Below are positions 11,201-20,800 of a stretch of 64,000 nt of DNA, one piece after another (position 1 is the stretch's first letter; the number at the start of each line of letters is the position of its first letter). The notes beneath the pieces were generated by a model. It made no database searches and was not told where the DNA came from. It saw only the letters and a list, made by a program, of their open reading frames with translations. This stretch comes from Hemicordylus capensis. Lineage: Eukaryota > Chordata > Lepidosauria > Squamata > Cordylidae. The translations under genes were made by a program, and so were the position numbers. The stretch spans positions 354,988,750-355,052,749 of the forward strand of contig NC_069659.1 in the NCBI RefSeq assembly GCF_027244095.1, given 5' to 3'.

Positions 11201-11349
11201 TAGACTCCAGCATTCGAAATTCCTCAACAGTACAACAGACCCAGCCACCCACAGAGCACCCAGATCTCCGTATTTTTAAGATTATTGTCATATTCATATT
11301 CATATTCATATTCATATTTATTGCCTATTTGAAAGACTGGTTCAAGTGA
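8289..11349 (+). CDS. RTP4-like: receptor-transporting protein, RTP4-like (copy B)
   Basis: Exons 8289-8449 and 10776-11349, joined in phase 2 with GT/AG, give 244 codons. The N-terminus (MDFWREVFEELVRE, then DAWRLTMDRQLDF) matches the start of mammalian RTP4 better than copy A does. Exon 2 encodes the 3CxxC domain with FTCSRC, QQCQQC and YCQAC pairs and the conserved GQVKMR and EEPLFSEKDV segments. A low-complexity linker follows, then a C-terminal anchor made of alternating Ile-Phe ending AYLKDWFK. That anchor is encoded by a hexanucleotide repeat. The two RTP copies agree closely in the zinc domain and hardly at all in the tail. The intron carries an L2-like LINE on the same strand. The start at 8289 is the first ATG; the ATG at 8304 is an alternative that keeps the family motif. 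Confidence 0.88.
8493..8592 (+). mobile_element. SINE head fragment, 'catagctcagtgg' family, plus strand
   Basis: gaggccatagctcagtggca and the downstream B-box-like caggttcactccctg give the tRNA-like head in sense orientation. It lies just inside the RTP-B intron, and its 3' part is missing. Confidence 0.6.
8941..10376 (+). mobile_element. L2/CR1-clade LINE, 3' part with reverse transcriptase
   Basis: Reverse transcriptase pieces in order are [45 protein letters not shown] and LGVLLDSHLSL. The C-terminal [17 protein letters not shown] and PRLWNVLPADI follow, then an untranslated end with aaccgccctgagtcattttg and an aaataaataa tail. The reading frame shifts near 9110 and again near 9770, so it is a dead copy truncated at its 5' end. 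A second short tail copy follows at about 10420-10510. It lies in the RTP-B intron. Confidence 0.88.
11291..11318 (+). repeat. coding hexanucleotide microsatellite (TATTCA)n
   Basis: Four full TATTCA units and a partial one encode the Ile-Phe alternation of the RTP-B membrane anchor, in frame. Each unit adds two hydrophobic residues. Confidence 0.85.
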
Positions 11350-11504
11350 TGGCAAAATGGTTTGATAAATTAGTGCATGTTTAGACATGTATATTCAGAA
11401 ATTATTCTAATCAAGCCACCTGTGCAAAATATTGTTAGTCAGAACCTTTCTGGTGGAGGTGTTTGCATTCCCCTGCCCCCACACTTCGATTGTTTTGCTC
11501 TATG

Positions 11505-11510
11505 AATAAA
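11505..11510 (+). terminator. poly(A) signal of RTP copy B
   Basis: AATAAA lies 156 bases after the stop codon of RTP copy B, the only good signal nearby. Confidence 0.65.
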
Positions 11511-11916
11511 GTTTGATCCACCCAAATGAACTACTGCTTGTGACCAACCACCAAACAACAGTTGTAGTCGGATTTAAGTGTCCAGATGATTTTAGTGCAG
11601 GACCACAAATACCCCTTTTCAAGTGGTCCTTCTCTTGAAGATAACATTTCTTAGATCATATATTACTCTGTACTGTTTCTGCAAAAATAGGATTTTTCTC
11701 CGGCAGTTAGGTCCATTGCAATTTGAGCATAGTACAGAATGAAGCTGTAAGGAAGCTAATTGTGGGCACGAATTAGCCAGAGACAAGAAACATAACTCCT
11801 TCCTCATTCCATCTTGTGCACTTAGATAGGAACACAGGAAGCTGCCTTCTATTGAGTCAGACTTTCAGTCCATCTAGCTCAGTATTGTTCTTCACAGACT
11901 GGCAGCAGCTTCTCCA

Positions 11917-12775
11917 TGTTGGAAGTGAAGGACTTTGCGCTGTCTCATGTCTCAGTGACAGAGGGGGACAGACTAGTGAGTCAGAGGGCTAGAGAGGTCA
12001 AGACATTGGTCATCCCTTCTCTACTGCTCTGACACTATCCCTTTGATATGTAGAATGCTACTCTCAGGAACTTCCACCCTGCCTGCCTCCCTCCCTCCCT
12101 CCTTCTCTCTTCTCCCAACACACACGCTTGCTTCTTTCTGCACCTTGTGTGCAGAGAGATGCAGACAGCATCTCTCTGCATCCAGCTAGCTAGCTAGATA
12201 AGAGATCCTATTCTCCACTTTACTATCTAGAATGGAGTTCAGTAATAAAGACTCCTTATATTGATTTGAAACTATGAACTGGCTCTGAGTTTCTTTTGCT
12301 CTCAGCAAACACGCATGCCTGGGCTCCATGAAATTGATTGCCAGGAGGTCTAGGACCAACAAACAGAAGTACTTTTTCAAACAACGCGTGATCCACTTGT
12401 GGAACTCTCTGCCACAGGACGTAGTGACAGCCAACAACCTGGATGGCTTTAAGAGGGGTTTGGATAACTTCATGGAGGAGAGCTCCATCAATGGCTACTA
12501 GTCGGAGGGCTGTGGGCCACCTCCAGTCTCAAAAGTCAGGATGGCTCTGAGAACCAGTTGCAGGGGAGTAATGGCAGGAGGGAGGGCATGCCCTCAACTC
12601 CTGCCTGTGGTTTCCAGCAGCATCTGGTGGGCCACTGTGAGAAACAGGATGCTGGACTAGATGGGCCTTGGGCCTGATCCAGCAGGGCTGTTCTTATGTT
12701 CAACTCCACTGTGTTTTGACTCTGTGTACTCTGCTGTAATAGAAGGGTATCTCTTGCCAGAGAAAATTCCCAACA
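11917..12775 (+). mobile_element. solo LTR (copy 2), itself split by a CR1 fragment
   Basis: It starts TGTTGGAAGT and ends CCCAACA, with a perfect 5-bp target duplication CTCCA (11912-11916 and 12776-12780). It is the same family as the copies at 2324 and 48446. There is no internal region; it is a fossil solo LTR. A CR1 3' fragment (12321-12700) sits inside it. Confidence 0.85.
12321..12700 (+). mobile_element. CR1 LINE 3' end
   Basis: Contains the final coding part (ccacttgtggaactctctgc) and the characteristic end gctggactagatgggcctt, then cagcagggctgttcttatgt. It interrupts the LTR between catgcct and caactcc. Other copies are at 23487 and 61585. Confidence 0.8.
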
Positions 12776-13877
12776 CTCCAAGCTTGCAGACAGTCTTTGT
12801 TTAGAGTTATGTTTTATTTTGGGGGAGAGCACTTGCACTCATTTAGCCATTAAAAGACACAGACAAATGGAAAGTGGTCAGTACTAGGAAATCTAGTGTT
12901 TTCCCCAAAGCAATTGGGGCTTTCTTTCCCCACACCTTCAGATTTGGGGCAGGGCCAATTCCAGGTTTGTAGGGGGCACAGGAAGGTGGGCCCCCTCTCC
13001 TTGCCATGACAGCGGGGTGCAGGTTTGTTTCATTCTTGGCGGGCCAGCAACAGAATCAAGCAATAGCTTGCTAGCAGACTGCTGCCACCTGCTGTGCGCC
13101 CCCCCCACCAATGCACCATGTAGTGTACATGGGGTGCGATGGTGGGGAATACAGCAGTTCCACACTCACAGCTCAGATGCCATGGAGATGTTGGGAAGGA
13201 CTTGGATTGGAACTGGACAGTCTGATGTACAGCCCTGGTTTTCAGTTTCTTAATTCCTGCATGCATCTCTATACTTCACCCCCATTTCTCCACTTTCCGT
13301 ATTGTGTGCAACTCTTTCCCCCACCCCTTGCTAATAAAACCCATCTACACTTTTTAGAACTGGTTTCAGACTGGCTTTAAAGGGTTCTGGTGCTGTACTT
13401 GCAAAACGCTCGCCCACATGCTAATTAATGCAGCTCTTCACTTAGGGCGAAGTGGGCAGCGCCCTCCCCAGATATCAATGCCCCCACCATTCTTGAGAAC
13501 GCATTGCCTCTGTGTGGCTGTCCTCTACCCTTCCCTGCCTGCAGCTTGCCTGCCCAGCAATGTTGACATAGAGTGGGCGCCGGTAGCAGGCTCCTATTGA
13601 AAAGACTGAACAGTGTTCCCCCTTCTTTTAAATATTGATGAGGCAGCAGCCAATGAAAAAGGAAAGCTATTTTATTTATTTTAGTTATTTATTTGTCAGA
13701 TTTGTACACTGCCCCAAACTTTCATCTCTGGGCAGTTAACAATAACAATAACAATATATGTCGCGGCAGGTACATGCGGCTAGAATTTTGCTAGAAATGC
13801 GGCTGTGTTTCTTCGAAATGGAACTTTGTGGCAGTAGGGTTGCCACTGGGCAGCCCACTTTCCGTCCTCCTTTTCTA

Positions 13878-14100
13878 GGCATTGAGCCCTGTGGTGTAGT
13901 GGTTAGAGTGCTGGACTAGGACTGGGGAGACCTGAGTTCAAATCCCCATTCAGCCTCATGATACTTGCTGGTGGGTGACTCTGGGCCAGTCACGTCTCTC
14001 TCAGCCTTCTTCACAGGGTTGTTGTGAGGAGAAACTTAAGGATGTAGTACACCGCTCTGAGCTCCTTGAAGGAAGAGCGGGATATAAAAAAAATGTTAAA
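13878..14100 (+). mobile_element. tRNA-headed SINE, 'gtggttagagtgctggac' family
   Basis: The head is gtggtgtagtggttagagtg with the B-box-like gagttcaaatcccc. The body is ggccagtcacgtctctctca, and the tail agagcgggatataaaaaaaa is followed by (aaaac)n. It resembles the widespread squamate tRNA SINE group. Confidence 0.7.
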
Positions 14101-14489
14101 AAACAAAACAAAACAAAACAAAATACTCTTTGCATGTTTGAAATGCACCCTCCCAGCAGAGGGGGAGCCGGCCAGGCTGCCAACCTGCAATATCTTGGGA
14201 AAGAGGACTGCAGCAAGCCAGGCTCCACAGAAGAACAGGCTTCATTCTTCAAGCACACTCAGCACCACCACAAACCAACCACGTCCATGTCAAGAGGGTG
14301 TCTTCGTCAGGAGGAGCCCCACCGCCCATTGAGATCATTGTGGTTTCAAACTTTTAATTTTTGTTTTTTGAAATATACAAATAAGATAGATAGATAAATA
14401 AATACATCAATAATTTATTTGATGTTTCCTTAAAATGGAACTTTGTGGCACTAGCAGGGTGGTTGCCACAGGCCAGGCCAGCAGGAGGA

Positions 14490-14620
14490 GTCCCCTCTAA
14501 CAGAGATTCCCAGAGGTGATAGACTACAACTCCCAGAATCCCCAGGCCAAAGCCGTCTCAGTTGGGCATTCTGGGAGTTGTAGTCAACAACATCTGGGCT
14601 CCCTGTTAGAGGGGACACTG
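14490..14620. mobile_element. hAT-type foldback MITE abutting the RRM1 CpG island
   Basis: This is the same family as 4441-4576. The left arm carries gactacaactcccagaatc. The right arm reads gcattctgggagttgtagtc, whose reverse complement is GACTACAACTCCCAGAATGC, a ZNF143-type (SBS2) motif. It ends with ggggacactg at 14620, about 20 bases before the GC-rich region begins. Confidence 0.65.
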
Positions 14621-14639
14621 GCCGTGCCCTGCTAGAAGA

Positions 14640-15200
14640 AGCCTTTGGAGGCGGGAGCGGCTGGAGGAGGCGACGAGAAACACTCCCAGAAAGAAGAGCA
14701 GCGTCAGGCCCCGCTCCGAGCAGAGCGCGAGCTTGTCTCACCCGCCGCCCCGCGCTCGGCCTGGCCTGACCAGGCGCGACTTTCCCACCCTCCTTCAGGC
14801 TCCTCTCCACCAAAGGGAGGGAGGGAGTCTCCGCCGCCATCTTTGTTTCGGGCGCAGCAGCCGTTCTTCGTCGGGGTGCACGCCTTGGCCCCGCCCCCCG
14901 TGGGGCCTTCCCTTCCTCCTTCCCTCCGCCTTGCTGCCAGACCTCGAGATGGCGCCTGTGGCGTCGCGCGGGATGGGTCGGGCTACGGCGGCGCGCGAGG
15001 GCCAGCGGCGGTTGGCGGGAGAGCGGGAAGGCAGGCAGTCGGCGGGCTGACGGATTGGAGGGAACTGCGCGCCGCTCTCGCTCCGCAGCATCCACCGGCG
15101 CCCCGCACGAGCAGCAGAGCCGCTCCCCGTCGCCACCATGCACGTCGTCAAGCGAGGTGAGGAGGTACCCCCGGCCAGCCCCCTCCCCACTTGCCTTCCC
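14640..15200. promoter_or_regulatory. CpG island and promoter of RRM1
   Basis: A sharply GC- and CpG-rich block ends just past the RRM1 start codon. It has an Sp1-type box (ccccgccccc near 14890) and two E2F-like sites (ttggcggga at 15012-15020 and gcgggaa at 15023-15029), fitting an S-phase gene. The start codon has a full Kozak context (gccaccATGc). The transcription start is not determinable here. Long antisense ORFs in this block are composition artefacts. Confidence 0.75.
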
Positions 15201-17767
15201 CTGATGTGCAGGGCTCCCCAGGGGCATTTTCTATTCAAGGGCAGCCTAGAGTTTTTTGTTTAAAAAATATCTGTTGAGGCATTGCTGGGGTTCTCAGGCT
15301 TGTGCCCCCAGACGATGTTGGACTACAACCCCCATCACCCCTAGCCACAGTGGGTCCCCATGATGTTGGACTACAACCCCCATCATCCCCAGTGGGGCCC
15401 CAGATGATGTTGGACCACAGCTCCCATCATCCCCAGACACAGCGGGGCCCCAGATGATCTTGGACTACAACTCCTATCATCCCCAGTGGGACCCCAGATG
15501 ATGTTGACTTTTGGTCATTGTGTATGGAGATGATGGGAGTTGTTGTCCAACAACATCTGGGGACCAGGTTTGACAACCCCTGGTATATTGGATTATTATG
15601 AACAGGGATTTACCAGCTTTGGGTACCCAGGTGTTAGACATCAATCAGCATCTTTATTTTGGTCTTTGATGGGCATAATGTAGAAAGAACAGAAAAGCTA
15701 TAAAGTTAACAATCAAGATATTAATAACAGTAAGGGCTATGGGCAAATAATAACTATAGAGGAAAGTCTACATAAAGCTACTAAATTAGAACAACAACTA
15801 TAAGCCATAATAAAAATAACATAAATAGGGTGATGCTCTGTGCCATCAAAAAAGCTGAAGAGATAAGCTATAATGGCACAAAAGAGAAGCTGTAGTAGCA
15901 AAAGCTATAAAACGAAGTAATGGAACATTAGAGGCAGCAATACAGGTATGGGTTGAGCCAGGCCAGGTCCCATATGTTAGACTACAACTCCCATCACCCC
16001 CTGCCATAATGTACAGAGACTATTGTGGCAGGGTTTGATGGGAGTAGTGGTCCAACATCATGTGGAGACCCCCGCTTGGGAGCTTCTGATCTAGAAGTCC
16101 TGCTGGCATACTGGTTTTAGAGCTATCTAGTTCTCTCTCTATGTCTGTCTATATAGCTGTATGTATCTGTTTATGCACATATATGCACACACCCATCCAC
16201 ACACAATTTAAATAGTGCCTACAGTTTGTCTCTTCATTTAAAAGGGCTTGAGATGCTGTATTAAAACTTTTTTTTTCTTTGCAATAAATCCACTTCAACA
16301 ATAATGTTACTTTTCCTCTTAAGAAAAGGCTTGTGAGACAATACTAAGGCGATAATCCTAAGCATGCACTTATTAAGGCCTAAGCTCAGTGAGACTGTAA
16401 GTAAACCTGCTTTGGCTTGTACATCTTGCCTGGCCTGATCTTTCCTTTAAATCAGGGGTTTTCAACTTTGGGACCACAGATGTTGTTGGACTTAAGCTCC
16501 AATCAAGCTGGGAGTTGTAGTCCAGCAATGTCTGGGGACCTCCGGTTTGGAACTTCTTCTTTAAGTTAGCAGGTGCCCCCCGTGTCAATGCCTTTTCCAT
16601 GTATAAGTTTATTTCAATGTGTTCAGTTGTTCAGACAGCTACACTGGCCCATACAGGGGGAACTGAGCAGGCAACAGGAACAAAAGTTTAGGCATGAAAT
16701 GCCCAATCAAGATCAGGGTTAGATAAATAAAATCATTAAAGCAACTCCCAGGTAGGTAAGGGGCTTCACTTTGAATATTGGATGTCCTGATTTTTCAAGT
16801 TCTGTTGCTTAATTTGAGGCTCTCTCCATCCATGGTCGTCTGCATTGAAAATGAAATAGAGCAGCCCCCTTCCTAGCTGATGCAAAAGAATGAGGAGATA
16901 GCACAAGCATCTTTGCCTGCAGAGGCAGAGCAGTGGGGTGTGGGGTATGTGGTGTGATAATTTGCCTCCTTTTTGAGAGATGCTGTGGAGCCGCTGTCTC
17001 TGCAAGGTGTTGACTCCCTTGCCAAAAATGTCCTGCTGTGTACCCCCCACCCCTTGTCCTGCTAGCAAGGTGGACGTTTCTCGAATTGAAACTCTTGGCA
17101 TGAGCACACTGCCTGTTCCAGAAGTGGGGTACAGCATCTAAGTGGGCAGGATGAATCCTTAGGAAACTGCTGTATACTGAGTAAGACCATTAGTCTATCT
17201 CGCTCAATATTGTCTTCACAGACTGGCAGTGGCTTCTCCAAGGTTGCAGGCAAGAATCTCTCTCAGCCCTATCTTGGAGATGATGCCAGAGAGGGAACTT
17301 GGAACCTTCTGCTGTTCCCAGAGTGGCTCCATCCCCTAAGTGGGGGAATATCTTGCAGTGCTCACACTTCTAGTCTCCCATTCAGATGCAACCAGGGCAG
17401 CCCTGCTTAGCTAAGGGGACAAGTCATGCTTGCTCCCACCAGACCAGCTCTCCTCTCATGAACAAGTGACTGGCGTTCAAGCACGCTAGAAAGGGCGGGC
17501 AGGGAGACAGGCTCCTAGCTACCTCCCCACACATGATCACCCTTCCCTGACAGGACCTGCACATGAGCCGCTGGGGGATTTGCCTGCTGCAGGCGCTCTT
17601 GCTATATGGCTTTGTGCACACAAGCAGGGGGTGGTTTGGAAGGGTGTGCTTGTGCTCTTCTGCCCCACTCTTAGCCTGGTAAAATACCTGGCATTCCCCA
17701 ATCCTTGGGAAAGGGGGATGGCAAGATGTTCTAATATTGCAGTCCTGCCCCGTTACCTAGGAAGTGA

Positions 17768-17830
<63 letters not shown>

Positions 17831-20800
17831 CTTGGGCAGATGGTCGCCATGAGCGCGTCATGTTTGACAAGATCACCTCCCGGATCCAGAAATTATGCTA
17901 TGGCCTCAATTTAGACTTCGTTGATCCTGTAAGTTTTGTGTGTGTGTATGCTTCTTCCAGTGGGGGGCTACCTTAAATGAATAAGAAAGAATAGGGTTTT
18001 TTTTTGTACACTAGGAACATTTGCCAGATGGTAACTTTGTACATTTGAAGTGCCAGTTTACACACAGGAGCCTCGTGGGATACCTTAAGTTGAAATGGAA
18101 ACAAATCTGTCTATGGACCTTACCACTGCCTTAGATCAGCTTGATATGTGAGCATAGGTTTATGCATACAGTCTGCCACTCAGCATGTCTATATCTGGAA
18201 ATTTAATCTTGCAGGTTTGAAACCTTGTATCTTACAAAGAAATCACTGATCAGTTAAATAATTCCACTTTCCAGCCTTCTGGGCTATCATCTCTTCCCTA
18301 AGTTGTCCATCTGTTTATTTTTAAGATCCTTCCACCCTTTTTTTTTTCTTGTCAAGGCAACCTCATTATTATTCATGGTGAAAGGAATTGAGTAGAAAGC
18401 TTTGCATCATTTTCGAGAAATATGTAGATAAATAAATAGAAAGGCACACCTCAAGCTCTTTCGCCTTCTCTTCCAGCGGGGCTTATAACTTGCTCTTGTG
18501 TAGCAGGTGAAGTTCATGTTCTCTCGAGGTAGGAAAGCAACTGTAGCACATTCCCTGCAGGTCACTAGAGCACTTCCCCCTCTTCCCATGTTGCTTGGAG
18601 CTCCTGAGAGCTTGGCTTGCCTCCCTCACAAAGGTCCCTTATTCTTGTTTGCAATCTCATGTTGACACACTCCCAGATATGTGTCTGTCTTAAGTATAAG
18701 TTGGCCTAGAGTGAATCTCCCTCACCTAACTAACGCGGCTGCACCCCCAAGCTGATCGGTGACTCATTAATGACTCACCTTAGCAGCAAGCTCAATCCAC
18801 CCTACACAATTTCACACAGAAAGGCTTGCAAAAAATTCCTTGTGAGAATTCATGGAAGAAACCTGGCATGTGCTGAAATGCTGTAGAACTGCCAATCTCT
18901 TGTCATCTTTCCCCCAGGAGAATTGTTTGTGTAGAGCAGGACAGCTGCTTAACTTGGTGCTGTTTTGTTTTGCCCAGGCTCAGATCACCATGAAAGTGAT
19001 CCAGGGTCTTTACAGCGGGGTCACGACTGTAGAGCTGGATACTCTGGCTGCTGAGACAGCAGCAACCCTGACCACCAAATATCCTGACTATGCCATCCTG
19101 GCAGCGAGAATTGCTGTCTCCAACTTGCACAAGGAAACCAAGAAAGTATTCAGTGGTGAGTGGAGGATGCTGGCGCTGACACAGGCAAACTGTGTGTGCT
19201 CCGTTAGGGGGCTTTGGAGGTGTGGAAGGATACTACTGGCAAAATATTCTTGGGTAGGAGAGCTTCAATCCCACTTAAAAGAGAGATATAACTGATAAGA
19301 CAGGGACACATCAAATGTGTGTGTCAAGCAAGTGGTTACAAATAATTTGTAACGATGCATTCCTGGGTAAAAGTAGTGTCCCAGATGAGTAAGTGTGAGC
19401 TGAAGTCTGCGCTTAAGCCATTTGGATCCAGCCCCTTTTCATCGGCAGTGTAGGGGTCATTGTACTGCTCTCTCGTAATGATTGCGAGATAATGTGTGTG
19501 AGCATTTTGAGCACTTGGAAGTTTGCTATATAACTGCTGACAAAATGTCTCTATGATTAAACATTGCCCATACTGATAACAGAATAGGGAAGGATGGAAA
19601 GCGTGATTTTATCTGAGGGCAGAAGTCTTAAGCATTTTGGGCCAAAGAACAGAACCCGCTGGGAAGATTCTGCTGCACAAGAACACTTCTGTTCCACATG
19701 ACCCAGGCGGTATCTCTTCTTAATGTGTACTTGCTTACTGTTTTGTTTAGAGTAGGGATTCTCAACCTTGGGTCCCTAGATGTTGTTGAACTTCAACTCC
19801 TATAATCCCCAGCCTCAATGGCCTTGGGTTGCGGATTATGAGAATTAAAGTCCATCAACATCTGGGGACCCAAGGTTGAGAACCTCTGGTTTTGAGTATT
19901 TATATACCACTTTTCAACAACACGGTTCTCAAAGTGGTTTACAGAGCAAAAGAAAGAAGATAATCCCCTGTCCCAAAGGGTTCAACATCTTCTCTATTTA
20001 TGCTGTATATGTTTGGAAGGGAGTATATGGGACATATCTGCTGTGACTACCATAGATAATTTGACAGTTTCCCCTTTGATCCTTCATGTCTACTCCGCTT
20101 CCTTTTTAGATGTCATGGAAGATTTATACAACTATGTGAACCCTCACAACAAGAAGCACTCGCCCATGATTGCCAAAGAAAGCCTAGACATCGTCTTGGC
20201 CAACAAAGATGTATGTAGTGTTATGGCACAGCTGATGTGTGAAGGGTCTTTCAGACACATTGAGAAAAAGTAGACCAGGCTGCTTTGGCCCTAGGGAGAA
20301 ACAGAGAAGATGGTAACAGATACTAGCCTTGCAATTTGGATGCAAGGCTAGGTATCTGTGACACAGTGGAATGAGATTATGCACACAGAAGCAGTCATGC
20401 ATTTGCAGTTAAATTGTCAGCATTTTCTGAATGGCTGAAAATTCAGTATTTTCTGAATCCCTCATGAAAAGAGTTTCTTGCTGTCTTGCATACTTCATAG
20501 AGCCTCAGGGCTGCAGGAAGAATGTGGCTGCTTTAAGATATGTCAGTGGATGTGCAAGTTAGATTTTAGAATCTCAGGTAGCAGAGCAATGCTGCCTTTT
20601 AGGAACATGTCAAATATTCTAAATATAGCTGTACATACAAAGCTAGGATTCAGCTTGTAGCTTGCAATCAAGAATTCTTTGTCTTGGCAAAGAGACAAAG
20701 AAACTGAGCTCCAAAATATTGACAACTGAGGGCATTTAACAACGAGCAGGCTTCTTATTTTATTTTTTAAAAAATAATATATATTGCAGTGCCTGCAGTG

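Larger units (their letters stand above)
11829..12797 (-). mobile_element. SINE ('gaagctgcc...tgagtcagac' family) split by an LTR
   Basis: The SINE body runs from 11829 up to ggcagcagcttctcca at 11916. It resumes after the LTR with the duplicated ctcca and continues aagcttgcagacagtc. The SINE is therefore older than the LTR inserted in it. Confidence 0.8.
11511..14489. other. spacer between RTP copy B and RRM1
   Basis: No gene is recognised. It holds a nested SINE/LTR/CR1 block (11829-12797), unremarkable sequence at 12800-13670, an L2-like tail near 13672-13760, and a tRNA-headed SINE at 13878-14100. Confidence 0.65.

Noticed and set aside
14451-15238. Long antisense reading frames (up to 258 codons) across the RRM1 CpG island
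   Set aside because: GC-rich sequence lacks stop codons; the translations are Ala/Arg/Pro/Ser-rich with no domain, and the true start of RRM1 lies on the other strand.
17580-17976. Ser-Leu repeat reading frames
   Set aside because: Produced by the TC microsatellite before RRM1 exon 2, not a gene.
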